Shown: positions 9,529-18,915, counted from the first letter of the stretch. The stretch is 64,000 nucleotides of DNA from Tenacibaculum mesophilum (GCF_003867075.1 NZ_CP032544.1:2660001-2724000); one strand, 5' to 3'. The notes: generated by a model from the letters alone, not told the origin. Numbers and translations are program-made.

Positions 9529-10002
9529 GTGCAAAAGGTTTTTACTTTATTAATTGTTTTTGCTCTTACAACTGTGATAAGTGCACAAGAAAGCTCAGAA
9601 AAAAAAGACATTAAAAAAACTATTGAAACTTTTTTTGAAGGGCTTCATAAAGGTGATAGTACATTAGTAAGCTCAACTCTTAATTCTACAATTAACATTC
9701 AAACTACTTTTACTAATAAGGAAGGCAAAAAAGTTTTGGTTACAGAAAGTAAAGCCAAATTACTTACTAATATTGCTAATAAAAAACCAGAACATACTTA
9801 TTTAGAAAAATTAGTGTCATGGGATATTAAAGTGGATGGTAATTTAGCTTCTGTATGGACACCTTATGAGTTTTATTTAAACGGAAAGTTTAGTCATTGT
9901 GGAGCAAATTCTCTCCAACTTTTTAATAATAATGGAAAATGGGAGATTATATACTTAGTTGATATGAGACGTAGAAACAATTGTAAAGCCCTTAAACAAT
10001 AG
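9529..10002 (+). CDS. secreted NTF2-like protein
   Basis: 157 residues from a GTG start, chosen because it gives a complete signal peptide (MQKVFTLLIVFALTTVISAQ). The mature part, KKDIKKTIETFFEGLHKGDS through GKWEIIYLVDMRR, looks like a SnoaL/DUF4440-type NTF2 fold; no catalytic residues stand out. It lies 4 nt before the PD40 gene and probably heads an operon that includes the ECF sigma factor at 10943. Function unknown. Confidence 0.75.
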   Translation: MQKVFTLLIVFALTTVISAQESSEKKDIKKTIETFFEGLHKGDSTLVSSTLNSTINIQTTFTNKEGKKVLVTESKAKLLTNIANKKPEHTYLEKLVSWDIKVDGNLASVWTPYEFYLNGKFSHCGANSLQLFNNNGKWEIIYLVDMRRRNNCKALKQ

Positions 10003-10006
10003 TTTT

Positions 10007-10927
10007 ATGAAAAAAATTGGATTTCTTTTTTTATTTGTTTCTTGCTTTAGTTTTGCTCAAGAACCTGAATTATTTCACCCAGAGTTATTTAGTGATTTAC
10101 CAAACGTCAGAGATTTTTCAATAAGCAAAAATCAAGATGAATTTTATTTCACTGTTGAAAGCTACTTGAAAGAATATTCGTTTATAGCTTTTTCAAAAAA
10201 AGTAAATGGAAAATGGCAGAAACCTGGAGTTGTTAACTTTTCTGGTAGGCATAAAGACTTAGAGCCCTTTTTGTCTCCTGACGGATTGAAGCTTTTCTTT
10301 GCTTCTAACAGAATGAATAATACCTCTGGTGAGGTAAAGAAAGATATGGATATTTGGTATGTAACACGTGAGTCTTTTTCTCATGATTGGTCTAAGCCTA
10401 TAAATATTGGGTCGCCAGTTAATACTCCTGCGGATGAATTTTATCCGTCAGTGACAAAAAAAGGAGACCTATTTTTTACTGCAGAATATGAAAACTCTAA
10501 AGGTAAAGAAGATATTTATGTAAGTAGACTTATTAATGGTGTTTACTCCAAACCTGTTTCTCTTGGTCCTGGAGTAAATTCTGAAAAATACGAGTTTAAT
10601 GCCTTTGTTGCTCCAGATGAAAGTTTTATCATTTTCACTTCGTATGGAAGAAAAGATGATTTAGGTAGAGGTGACCTATACATAAGTAAAAAAGGAAGAA
10701 ATAACGAATGGTTAGCTTCTAGGCATTTAACAAATATTAACTCTAACAAATTAGATTATTGCCCTTTTGTAGACCTTTCAAGTAATAAAATTTATTATAC
10801 AACAAATAAAAGTAAAATTTCAAATAAGTTAAGTAAAAAGAAAAGTTTAGATGAAATAATTAATTTTATTAAAAATACTCCTAATGGACTAAGTAGAATT
10901 TATGTTACTTATTTCCACAAAAAATAA
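10007..10927 (+). CDS. PD40 beta-propeller exported protein
   Basis: 306 residues with signal peptide (MKKIGFLFLFVSCFSFAQ). It has repeated TolB-like PD40 blades such as DLEPFLSPDGLKLFFASNR, ADEFYPSVTKKGDLFFTAE and EFNAFVAPDESFIIFTSYG, each of the form (E)(F)xP(S)xxxxxxFF(S/T). Such propellers bind partners or carbohydrate in the periplasm or at the surface. It lies 15 nt upstream of the ECF sigma gene, so it may be the sensor or the target of that sigma factor; this is inference from position. Confidence 0.8.
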   Translation: MKKIGFLFLFVSCFSFAQEPELFHPELFSDLPNVRDFSISKNQDEFYFTVESYLKEYSFIAFSKKVNGKWQKPGVVNFSGRHKDLEPFLSPDGLKLFFASNRMNNTSGEVKKDMDIWYVTRESFSHDWSKPINIGSPVNTPADEFYPSVTKKGDLFFTAEYENSKGKEDIYVSRLINGVYSKPVSLGPGVNSEKYEFNAFVAPDESFIIFTSYGRKDDLGRGDLYISKKGRNNEWLASRHLTNINSNKLDYCPFVDLSSNKIYYTTNKSKISNKLSKKKSLDEIINFIKNTPNGLSRIYVTYFHKK

Positions 10928-10942
10928 CTTATCTTTGATTTA

Positions 10943-11515
10943 ATGAATCTAACAAATCCTTCAAATACTATATCTCCTGATAAATGGGTAGACAATTATG
11001 CAGATTATTTATTCAATTATGCTGTTGTTCGTGTAAATAATTCAAACATAGCTAAAGATTTAGTGCAAGAAACTTTTTTTGCAGGATTAAAATCTGCTAA
11101 AAACTTTGAAGGAAAGTCTACAGAACGAACATGGCTAGTTTCAATCTTAAAGAGAAAAATAATCGATTATTATCGAAAAATAAATTCTAAAAAAGGACAA
11201 GCTGAAGTTAGAATGAGTTTTTATGATAGTGGAGAAAATGAAGGAAACTGGATTGAGGAGCGAGTACCACAAACATGGGATAATGATGCTGATAGGAATA
11301 TTGAAAATGAAGAGTTAAAAAATCAATTAGATAAATGTATTGATGGCCTTCCTGAAAAATATGCCATGGTTTTTAAAATGAAAACAATTCAACAATTTGA
11401 AACTGAAGATATTTGTAAGGAGTTAGATATTTCTCCGTCCAATTTATGGGTTATAATACATAGAGCAAGAACACAGTTAAGAAGCTGTATGGAAAAGAAC
11501 TGGTTTAATAAGTAA
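10943..11515 (+). CDS. ECF RNA polymerase sigma factor
   Basis: 190 residues. Region 2 is visible as AKDLVQETFFAGLKSAKNFEGKSTERTWL then RKIIDYYRK. Region 4 has LPEKYAMVFKMKTIQQFETEDICKELDISPSNLWVIIHRARTQLR. There is an acidic linker between them. It is followed after 4 nt by a small Cys/His protein in the position of an anti-sigma factor. It is not the FecI type at 36177. The regulon is unknown; the cotranscribed propeller and NTF2-like genes are first suspects. Confidence 0.92.
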   Translation: MNLTNPSNTISPDKWVDNYADYLFNYAVVRVNNSNIAKDLVQETFFAGLKSAKNFEGKSTERTWLVSILKRKIIDYYRKINSKKGQAEVRMSFYDSGENEGNWIEERVPQTWDNDADRNIENEELKNQLDKCIDGLPEKYAMVFKMKTIQQFETEDICKELDISPSNLWVIIHRARTQLRSCMEKNWFNK

Positions 11516-11519
11516 AAAA

Positions 11520-11780
11520 ATGTTTAAATTTTTAAAAATTACATGTGATGAAGCTACTACCATTTGTGACAAAAGTCAATATGGAGAAGCTTCTATATAT
11601 GAAAGAATGCAACTTACTTGGCATTTATTAACTTGTAAGATTTGTGCCTTGTATACAAAACAAAATAGAAAAATGTCTGATATCTTCAAGTTAAAATCAG
11701 AAGATTGTAAAAAACATACCGCTTGTTTATCAAGTAAAGACAAAGAAAAATTAAAAGAACAGTTAAGTAAATTTAATTAG
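11520..11780 (+). CDS. small Cys/His protein, probable zinc-binding anti-sigma factor
   Basis: 86 residues. It contains CDEATTICDKSQYGEAS, then HLLTCKICALYT, an H-x3-C-x2-C arrangement like the ZAS zinc finger of anti-sigma factors. There is no transmembrane segment, so it would be a cytoplasmic, ZAS-only regulator. Position directly after the ECF sigma gene supports the call. Whether it binds zinc or is redox-sensitive cannot be seen. Confidence 0.75.
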   Translation: MFKFLKITCDEATTICDKSQYGEASIYERMQLTWHLLTCKICALYTKQNRKMSDIFKLKSEDCKKHTACLSSKDKEKLKEQLSKFN

Positions 11781-11829
11781 ACAATTTTGGTTTTTTAAAG
11801 AACCATTTTTTGATTTTTTGTTAGATTGA

Positions 11830-11866
11830 AACGGAATTTATTATAGTGATAAATTCCGTTTTTTTA
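11830..11866 (+). terminator. terminator of the ECF operon
   Basis: AACGGAATTTA (11830-11840), 9-nt loop, TAAATTCCGTT (11850-11860) and T7. The U tract overlaps the -7 box of the next gene. Confidence 0.8.
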
Positions 11867-11872
11867 ATTTTG
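11865..11872 (+). promoter_or_regulatory. -7 box of the O-methyltransferase gene
   Basis: TAATTTTG fits TAnnTTTG, 20 nt before the ATG at 11892. The -33 box is weak and falls within the preceding terminator loop. Confidence 0.45.
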
Positions 11873-11891
11873 CCCATTAAAAACAACCTAC

Positions 11892-12533
11892 ATGAACTTT
11901 TTACCTGAAGAATTAGATAATTATGTTGTTAAACATTCTCAAGCAGAACCAAAAATACTACAAGAATTAAGTAGAGAAACTTGGCAAAAGGTTTTAAATC
12001 CTCGCATGTTAAGTGGGGCTTTTCAAGGAAGAGTTTTATCTATGATTTCAAAATTAATTCAACCTAAATCAATTTTAGAGATTGGTACATACACAGGGTA
12101 TTCTGCTTTATGCTTGGCTGAAGGACTTTCAAAAGATGGAATGATTCATACGATTGATAAAAATGAAGAGTTAGAGGAGCTCCAACATAAATACTTTCAG
12201 CAATCTGACCATAAAAACCAAATAACTCAATATGTTGGTAATGCTTTAGATATAATTCCAACTATAGATTCCAAATTTGATTTAGTATTTATCGATGCAG
12301 ATAAATCTAACTATGTAAACTATTTTCACTTGATTATTGAAAAGATGAATAAAGGAGGTGTTATTTTATCTGATAATGTACTTTGGAGCGGAAAAGTTGT
12401 TGAAAAGCTAGATACTAAGGATATTGATACTAAGACTCTTTTAGAATATAATAGACTTTTAAATAAAGATAGTCGTTTAGAAACTGTATTACTGCCTATA
12501 AGAGATGGATTAACTATTAGTAGAATTGTTTAA
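11892..12533 (+). CDS. class I O-methyltransferase, caffeoyl-CoA/COMT-like
   Basis: 213 residues. SAM motif I is SILEIGTYTGYSALCLAEGL; the metal-binding stretch reads LVFIDADKSNYVNYFHLI and then LSDNVLWSGKVV, typical of the Methyltransf_3 family of divalent-cation-dependent O-methyltransferases. The acceptor is probably a catechol-like compound, but it cannot be named from sequence. It stands as a single gene with its own promoter box. Confidence 0.9.
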   Translation: MNFLPEELDNYVVKHSQAEPKILQELSRETWQKVLNPRMLSGAFQGRVLSMISKLIQPKSILEIGTYTGYSALCLAEGLSKDGMIHTIDKNEELEELQHKYFQQSDHKNQITQYVGNALDIIPTIDSKFDLVFIDADKSNYVNYFHLIIEKMNKGGVILSDNVLWSGKVVEKLDTKDIDTKTLLEYNRLLNKDSRLETVLLPIRDGLTISRIV

Positions 12534-12635
12534 AAAATAGTTGATAAGGAATATAGGTCAAGTACATTTGATGCAGGTAACCCACCAAAAGAATTAAAAA
12601 AGCTAGAAGATTTTTATATAAGCTTTCCGATGTAA
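12534..12635 (+). pseudogene. decayed copy of the 3' end of the 5912 lipoprotein gene
   Basis: About 100 nt closely match 6227-6330. The shared core covers the codons for NKEYRSS-FDAGNPPKELKKLE and is almost unchanged. After that one T is missing (GAAGATTTTTATA against a longer T run in frame), shifting the frame and ending the peptide early. No upstream part of the gene is present because the O-methyltransferase ends directly before it. This is the remnant of a paralogue or a duplicated end, not a gene. Confidence 0.8.
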
Positions 12636-12645
12636 AAGAATAAAC

Positions 12646-12674
12646 AAAAAACCGAGCAATTTGCTCGGTTTTTT
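12646..12674. terminator. bidirectional terminator
   Basis: AAAAAACCGAGCA (12646-12658) and TGCTCGGTTTTTT (12662-12674). It serves the minus-strand gene at 12691. An almost identical stem stands at 13905-13933. Confidence 0.85.
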
Positions 12675-12690
12675 GTTTAAAGAAAGGATA

Positions 12691-13809
12691 TTAATTCTTT
12701 TTATAAATTTTACTTTTTTTACCGTCTTTATCAATAAAATAGAAACCTTCAGGTAGGCTTTTAATAACATCAGTTTCTTCTGTTTTATTGTTGATAGTAG
12801 TTTCTTTAATCTTATTCCCGTTTACATCATGGATAGTCAACTGGGTAGCAGGGCTTTTAGAAGAAGAGGAGTTAACGCTAGCGTAAGCCTGATTGTTACT
12901 CTCATTAGATTCAGACGTATTTCCATGATAATCTGCTATAGCATGTAAATAATTAAAGTTTGAAAGGTTATATCCTAAGTAATTATCCCATATATATATT
13001 TCTGAGCACATCTCTTTAGTTTGGTTTGGAGCTATGTTTAACGAAGAGCTAGGATAAGGAAGGTTAGCTACAATACTTGAACTATTCAAGCTCGAGCTGT
13101 TTGTTAGAATTAAAGCTGTATTATTAATTGTACCGGTTGCAGCTCCTATGTTTTTAATATTAACACAGAATTTATGGTTTTGGTTGGTTCTTAGAGTTAA
13201 TGCTCCAGATGTGTCTGTACTCGTATAGGTTCCTCCTGCATTGATAGACATACTAGCGACAACAAAATCAGGGTCACCAACAGGACATCCATTGTTAGAA
13301 GAAGGACCTGCTTGGTTAGGGCAGTTGTCTTGCCAGTTTTGTACCCCATCACCATCTGAGTCTCTATTGTCTTGTGAGTCACATGCATCACCAATTCCAT
13401 CATTATCCATATCATTTTGATTTGCATTTGAAGTGTTAGGACAGTTGTCTTCAGTATCATTTATTCCATCTCCATCGGTGTCCGTATTACAAGTAATATC
13501 TATTATATCACTAACATTGCTCTCATTTATGAACTCATCAGCATCTTGATCTGAACTATCCTCAGCCTGTATTATTTTTCCATAAAAATTTTGACCATCT
13601 ACATCTTGAAAATAGTAAACTTCATTTATTTCTAATTTAGAAACTAAATATATATTTAGTTTATGGTGTTTCGAACCTAGATCATTACAAAATGATTCAG
13701 TTGCAACAGAAATTGAGTTTCCTAAATCTTTAACTCTGTGGTATTTGTATGATTGACCAAAACAGAATAAAGGAATAGTGAATAAAAATAATAAGGTAAT
13801 TTTTTTCAT
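12691..13809 (-). CDS. secreted T9SS-sorted protein with thrombospondin type 3 repeats
   Basis: 372 residues. The signal peptide is [19 protein letters not shown]. Calcium-binding TSP3 repeats (about 105-180) read [20 protein letters not shown], then further DxDxDG copies. A CARDB-like adhesion domain follows (about 185-320). The last 75 residues ([17 protein letters not shown] ... [20 protein letters not shown]) are a type A T9SS sorting domain, so export is probably through the type IX system. Likely a cell-surface or secreted adhesin-like protein. Single gene flanked by two near-identical terminators. Confidence 0.85.
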   Translation of the reverse strand: MKKITLLFLFTIPLFCFGQSYKYHRVKDLGNSISVATESFCNDLGSKHHKLNIYLVSKLEINEVYYFQDVDGQNFYGKIIQAEDSSDQDADEFINESNVSDIIDITCNTDTDGDGINDTEDNCPNTSNANQNDMDNDGIGDACDSQDNRDSDGDGVQNWQDNCPNQAGPSSNNGCPVGDPDFVVASMSINAGGTYTSTDTSGALTLRTNQNHKFCVNIKNIGAATGTINNTALILTNSSSLNSSSIVANLPYPSSSLNIAPNQTKEMCSEIYIWDNYLGYNLSNFNYLHAIADYHGNTSESNESNNQAYASVNSSSSKSPATQLTIHDVNGNKIKETTINNKTEETDVIKSLPEGFYFIDKDGKKSKIYKKN

Positions 13810-13904
13810 AGTTTTTATATTTTATAATTAATCATCATAAAAATCAAGTTTTTTTCTTATTCATAAGTTAACCTGGGATTATCAAAAAGTAAATAAATAG
13901 AAAT

Positions 13905-13933
13905 AAAAAAACCGAGCATATTGCTCGGTTTTT
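13905..13933 (-). terminator. terminator of the beta-helix lipoprotein gene
   Basis: ACCGAGCA / TGCTCGGT stem with A and T tracts on either side. The stem is the same as in the terminator at 12646-12674. Confidence 0.85.
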
Positions 13934-13958
13934 AATAAATGATTTATTAGGTAAGCTA

Positions 13959-15911
13959 TTATAATCCAGCTTCTTTCCATGACCAAGTTGAAATATCAAC
14001 TTTAGTTCCTGTTTTGTAATCAGCTGTAGTAGAGGCAGCTTCTCCGTCAATTACAACGTTAGCTAAAGGACCACCATCTTTCATGTCAATATTTTTGTCA
14101 TACCCTTCTAACCAAATATTAGTAATAGTAGCTCCAGATGTCTTTTTAAACTGTAAAGCGGTACCACCAACAGTTGAAATAGCTGTTAAGTTTTCAAACT
14201 GAGGATTGTTATTTACTTTATCTCCTTCAAAAGCAGTTGAGAAACCAGCAATAGTGTGAGAAATGTAAGTATTTGTTACTTTTCCGTTCCATCCTTCTGT
14301 CCAATCTACAGAATCATCTTCGTTATTTTCTAAGTATAGGTTAGTTGCAGAAACAGTTCCTCCAAAAAATTCAACTCCATCATCAGCACCGTTAATTACA
14401 GCGATATTTTCAACAACAGTTCCAGACCCTACTGAGTAGAAAGAAACTCCGTTATATTGAGATTCAGTGTTAATTTGAGCACCAGTACCTTTAATTACTA
14501 AGTTTTTAATAACTCCAGAGTTATCGTCATCTTGAGTACCACCGTAGATAAATCCTCCAACTTCAGCTGTAACATCTGTACCAGCAGAAGTTGTTGCTTT
14601 ACCACAAATAGTTAAACCACCCCAATCTCCTGGTTTTCCAGCAGCAGAAGCCATTACTACAGGAGCATCAACAGTTCCATTAATGTTGATTTTTCCACCT
14701 TGTAAAACAGCTATATATACATCAGTTCCTTTTGGATCAACAATAATTTTTGTACCCGCTTCAATATTTAACGTAGCTCCGTCTTTTACGATATAAGATC
14801 CAGTTAAGTTATAAGTCTTATCAGAAGTTAATGTTACGTTTCCTGTAACTTCACCTACTAAAGGAGTAATTTCAACGATTTCACCATTGATAAATGACCA
14901 GCCAGAGATGTCAACTTTAGTTCCTGCTTTGTATTCAGTATCTAATTTTGCAGCTTCTCCTTCGATAATAACGTTTGCTAAAGGGCCACCGTCTTTCATA
15001 TCTATATTGTCATCATATCCTTCTAAGAATAAGTTTGTAATAGTAGCACCAGATTGCTTTTTAAATTGTAAAGCAGTACCACCAACAATTGATTTAGCTG
15101 TTAAGTTAACTAACTTAGGGTTTTTGTTGTCTTTGTCAGCTTCTACAACAGTTGAGAAACCAGCTTTTGTATTTACTACATAAGAGTTTTCAACTGTACC
15201 ATTCCATCCTTCAGTCCAGTCAATAGCATCATCTTCTAAGTTTTCTAAATATATATTTTTAGCAGAAACAGTTCCTCCAAAGAATTCAACTCCATCATCA
15301 GCTCCATCAAATACAGCAATGTTTTCAACTGTAGTTCCAGAACCTACTGAATAGAAAGAAACTCCATTGTATTGAGATTCAGTGTTAATTTGAGCACCAG
15401 TACCTTTAATTACTAAGTTTTTGATAACTCCAGAGTTATCATCATCTTGAGTACCACCATAAATAAATCCACCAACTTCAGCAGTAACATTTGTACCTGC
15501 AGTAGTGGTAGCTTTACCACAAATAGTTAAACCACCCCAGTCACCTGGTTTACCATCACTAGAACTCATAACTACTGGGTTGCTGTTAGTTCCGTTAATG
15601 TTAATTTTTCCACCTTGTAAAACAGCAATATAAACATCTGTTCCTTTAGCATCTGCAACAATACTAGTTCCTGCAGGAATAGTTAATGTAGCCCCGTCTT
15701 TAATAACGAAAGAGCTAGTTAAAGAATAAGAGGCATTTGATAATGTATAATCTTCTGAAAGCTCACCACTCATGATTCCGTTTTGTAATTTTTCTACAAC
15801 ATCAGAAACATCTGGAGGTAAAATAGCTGGGTCGTCACTACCACAACTTGTAAAAGTTAAAGCTGCAGCAGAAAGAGCTGCTATACTTAATAATTTAAAT
15901 GATCTTTTCAT
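13959..15911 (-). CDS. beta-helix lipoprotein with a duplicated body
   Basis: 650 residues. The signal peptide ends in a lipobox (TFTSC, Cys22). The body is made of two nearly identical halves (about 55-345 and 360-650). Each has VIKDGATL-I-AGT, GTDVYIAVLQGGKININGT, GDWGGLTICGKATT, EVGGFIYGGTQDDDNSG and KFxGGTVSA-type turns typical of a right-handed parallel beta-helix. DNA copies are 915 bp apart. It is encoded 121 nt downstream of a TonB receptor on the same strand, so it may be a surface partner of that receptor in the manner of SusD; there is no SusD homology. Substrate unknown. Confidence 0.8.
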   Translation of the reverse strand: MKRSFKLLSIAALSAAALTFTSCGSDDPAILPPDVSDVVEKLQNGIMSGELSEDYTLSNASYSLTSSFVIKDGATLTIPAGTSIVADAKGTDVYIAVLQGGKININGTNSNPVVMSSSDGKPGDWGGLTICGKATTTAGTNVTAEVGGFIYGGTQDDDNSGVIKNLVIKGTGAQINTESQYNGVSFYSVGSGTTVENIAVFDGADDGVEFFGGTVSAKNIYLENLEDDAIDWTEGWNGTVENSYVVNTKAGFSTVVEADKDNKNPKLVNLTAKSIVGGTALQFKKQSGATITNLFLEGYDDNIDMKDGGPLANVIIEGEAAKLDTEYKAGTKVDISGWSFINGEIVEITPLVGEVTGNVTLTSDKTYNLTGSYIVKDGATLNIEAGTKIIVDPKGTDVYIAVLQGGKININGTVDAPVVMASAAGKPGDWGGLTICGKATTSAGTDVTAEVGGFIYGGTQDDDNSGVIKNLVIKGTGAQINTESQYNGVSFYSVGSGTVVENIAVINGADDGVEFFGGTVSATNLYLENNEDDSVDWTEGWNGKVTNTYISHTIAGFSTAFEGDKVNNNPQFENLTAISTVGGTALQFKKTSGATITNIWLEGYDKNIDMKDGGPLANVVIDGEAASTTADYKTGTKVDISTWSWKEAGL

Positions 15912-15940
15912 TTTGACTTCTTTAGTTTAATTTTATTCTG

Positions 15941-15948
15941 CAAATTAA
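15941..15948 (-). promoter_or_regulatory. -7 box before the beta-helix lipoprotein
   Basis: Reads TTAATTTG on the minus strand, one base off TAnnTTTG, about 30 nt before the start. It suggests the lipoprotein can be transcribed apart from the receptor gene. No clear -33 box. Confidence 0.35.
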
Positions 15949-16032
15949 GAGCCTGTATTTTTTGTTTCTTTTAACTGAATATTAATTGATTGTTATATAA
16001 AGCAATGAATATTAATTTAAGGTTAATGAAGC

Positions 16033-18780
16033 TTAAAATGTGTAATTTAAGCTCAGAGAAACTTGCCTTCCCTTTTTGTAAGACAGTACAGTTTCATTAG
16101 TTTCAATTAAAGTGTTTAAATCACGAACTAATTGAGTTTGTTCAATTTTTGGATCTAATAAGTTTTTACCAACTAACTTAGCAGTAAATCCTTTAAAAAT
16201 TTGCTTGCTTAATACAAGATCTAGAGTTACAAAACCTTTTTCAATAATTTCATCATTATATAGGGTAGCGCTATTGTCAAAATCTTCAGGAGCACCCAAT
16301 GCATAAATCTTATCAGAAGCGTAGTTACCTGTTAAAGTAGCGATAAATTCATTTTCTTTATTGTTAGAATAACTTAAGGAACCATTAACAATAAAGTCTG
16401 AAGCTCCTTGTAATTCAGATTCAGATTTTCCTTTAAATTGGTATCTAGGAGCTAAATCTTGATTAAACCACATCTTAGTTAAGTTAGCTGTAGCATTTAA
16501 TACAGTTTCTTCGTCTTCATTCTTTAAAAGATCTAATTTACCTTCAACTTCGAAACCTATAATATCAGCTTGTTCACCTGTATTGAAGAATTTAAAGTAA
16601 CCTGATGAACCTTGATCTTGTGTTAAGTTTATAGGGTTGTTGATTTGTTTGTAAAAAGCGGTAGCTGAAACTAATTGGCTTCTGCTAGGGAAAAACTCCC
16701 ATTTTAAATCAACATTATATACGTCAGATTTTTCTAAATCTTCGTTACCCCCAATAACACGACCAGTTGGAGAAACGTATTCGAAAGGAGATAATTCTTT
16801 AAATTCAGGTAACGTTTGAGTTACACTTGATGCAAAACGGATAAAGTTTCTGTCGTTTAATTCATATTTTAAGTTTACACTTGGATATAAGCTTTCGTAA
16901 ACTCTATTTGTTGATCCAAATCTACCAGGACGGTTAGCTACATTCCAAGCCATGTCAATTTCATCTCTCTCAAAACGCAAGCCGATATTACCAGATAATT
17001 TGTTGTCAAATTTGAAGTCAAAGTTGGTATAAGCAGCTAAAACCAACAACTCACCTTGGTATAAATCTGGTTGTTGTTCTCTTAAAATTAAACCAGCGTT
17101 CGTTCCTTGTTGTAATGTTTCTGAAATTTGATCAACAGAAGGAGCTGTAAAATCCTTTGCTCTAAATCCAATAAATAAAGAGTTAAAAGATCTTTCTTTC
17201 TTACGGAAGTTTAATCCGTAGTTTAACTTATAAGGCTTTTCTTCGTATTCATCAGCAACATTGCCTAAAGACCAGTGATTTTCAATAAAAGCATTATATT
17301 CAGTATCTTCAATTTTTTGAGAAGACTTTCTTTGTTGGTAATCTCCAACGTGAGCGAATTGAATTAATGGACTAGAATTAACATCTAAAATGTTTACTTC
17401 ATTTCTAATACGGTTTGGCTCTTCTGCCAAAACAAAATTATAACCTGCAGCCCAGTTTAATTCATTGTTTTTATTCCACTTGTGTTCCCCCATTAATTGG
17501 TTAACAAACATAGTTGTTTGTTTAAAGTTTTGGTCTCTTACAAAAGCCCCATTTTCTTGTGGGTCTTGATCAAACACATATCCTTCTCCATTTCTACCTT
17601 GTTCATATAATCCATCTTCACCTTTGTTCACAAATAAAGTGTTGTACTTTAATTTATTGTTGTCGTTTAATTTTAAATCAACTCTTATATAACCAGTAGA
17701 GTTTGTTTTAGCAATGAAGTTTTCAACATCAGTAAACGAGTTGTTTAATACGTTAGATCTGTATGCTTTAAATAAACCATTTCTATATTCAGATGATTTA
17801 GAATGTGAAGCAGAAGCTAAGATTTTCCATTCTTTATTAAATAAGTTGAATCTTTTTGCTCCTGATAATGAGATTCCATAATTAATTGGAGTTTCTCCTT
17901 TTTTAGTATCCCATCCTTGTAGGGTCATTTGGTTTTGAAGTGCAAACTTCTTTTGGTGGAATCCAAAAGTTACATCATCATTAATAATAGTACTTCTGAA
18001 GTTATCAACATCTATAGCATTTGTGTTAACGCCTCCACTAACACCTATAGAAAACATATCTTTTGTATATTCTTTAGACGCAATGTCTACATTTCCAGAA
18101 GCTTGGTCAGCATAACCTCCAGTTGAGTATGTTTTGCTAATACCTACGTTTTGAATAACATTTGTGTTGAATAAACTTAAGTTAACATTCTTATTACTTA
18201 CATCGTCTGAAGGAATTGGTAATCCATTCATAGTAGTAGATAAATATCTGTCACCTAAACCACGAATGTATATATCACCTGAGCCTTCACTTTTATTAAC
18301 ACCAGAAATCTTTGTAGTTGCAGCAGCAGCATCAGAAACTCCTTTTTTAGATAATTCTTGGGCTCCAATACTTTCTTTAATTATTGTAGCTTTTCTTTGT
18401 TCTAATAGTAAAGCAGTTTCTTTTTCTCTACTAACAGTTGCGTTAATTTTAACCTCGTCAAGTGCTACCCCTTCATTAGCGCCTAATTCTTGGTTTACTA
18501 TAAGTGTTTCGTTTTCTTTTATTACTATTTGTTTTTCAATAGTTTGATAACCAACGAAACTAAACACAATGGTTTGGTTTCCTGCAGGTACACTAAGTGT
18601 GTACTTACCGTCCATATCGGTTGTCCCCCCGATAGAAGTTCCTTTAATAAAGACATTAGCAAAAGGTAACGCCTCTCCGCTCATTTCTTTGTCAGTAACT
18701 GTACCAGTAACAGTACCTTTGCTTTGAGAAAATGCTAGATTACATAAGCTTAAAAAAGCTATAAATAATATTTTTTTCAT
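16033..18780 (-). CDS. TonB-dependent outer membrane receptor
   Basis: 915 residues with signal peptide (MKKILFIAFLSLCNLAFSQ). A carboxypeptidase-regulatory-like domain (about 22-105, TVTGTVTDKEMSGEALPFANVFIKGTSIGGTTD) is followed by the plug (about 125-230, GSGDIYIRGLGDRYLSTTMNGLPIPS) and a 22-strand-type barrel ending in aromatic LSLNYTF, the usual outer membrane insertion end. It imports a ligand using TonB energy. The cotranscribed or adjacent beta-helix lipoprotein is the likely partner. No ligand can be assigned; it lacks the SusC features. Confidence 0.9.
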   Translation of the reverse strand: MKKILFIAFLSLCNLAFSQSKGTVTGTVTDKEMSGEALPFANVFIKGTSIGGTTDMDGKYTLSVPAGNQTIVFSFVGYQTIEKQIVIKENETLIVNQELGANEGVALDEVKINATVSREKETALLLEQRKATIIKESIGAQELSKKGVSDAAAATTKISGVNKSEGSGDIYIRGLGDRYLSTTMNGLPIPSDDVSNKNVNLSLFNTNVIQNVGISKTYSTGGYADQASGNVDIASKEYTKDMFSIGVSGGVNTNAIDVDNFRSTIINDDVTFGFHQKKFALQNQMTLQGWDTKKGETPINYGISLSGAKRFNLFNKEWKILASASHSKSSEYRNGLFKAYRSNVLNNSFTDVENFIAKTNSTGYIRVDLKLNDNNKLKYNTLFVNKGEDGLYEQGRNGEGYVFDQDPQENGAFVRDQNFKQTTMFVNQLMGEHKWNKNNELNWAAGYNFVLAEEPNRIRNEVNILDVNSSPLIQFAHVGDYQQRKSSQKIEDTEYNAFIENHWSLGNVADEYEEKPYKLNYGLNFRKKERSFNSLFIGFRAKDFTAPSVDQISETLQQGTNAGLILREQQPDLYQGELLVLAAYTNFDFKFDNKLSGNIGLRFERDEIDMAWNVANRPGRFGSTNRVYESLYPSVNLKYELNDRNFIRFASSVTQTLPEFKELSPFEYVSPTGRVIGGNEDLEKSDVYNVDLKWEFFPSRSQLVSATAFYKQINNPINLTQDQGSSGYFKFFNTGEQADIIGFEVEGKLDLLKNEDEETVLNATANLTKMWFNQDLAPRYQFKGKSESELQGASDFIVNGSLSYSNNKENEFIATLTGNYASDKIYALGAPEDFDNSATLYNDEIIEKGFVTLDLVLSKQIFKGFTAKLVGKNLLDPKIEQTQLVRDLNTLIETNETVLSYKKGRQVSLSLNYTF

Positions 18781-18915
18781 TCTAATCTTTGAATTCTGTT
18801 TATTTATCCCGCAAAATTCAAGTTAAATAGTAAAGCTAATGTTAGGTGTAAATTACGTTTGTATTATTAGAATGTTTAGTTAATGTTAACGGACTTTCTA
18901 TATGTTATCAAAGCA

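Noticed and set aside
13197..13460. Minus-strand 87-residue frame in the TSP3 protein gene
   Set aside because: Alternative frame of the repeat region; the 372-residue frame has signal peptide and sorting domain.
16033..18780. Calling the receptor and beta-helix lipoprotein a SusC/SusD pair
   Set aside because: The lipoprotein has no SusD-type TPR fold and the receptor lacks the SusC-specific features; polysaccharide enzymes are also missing.
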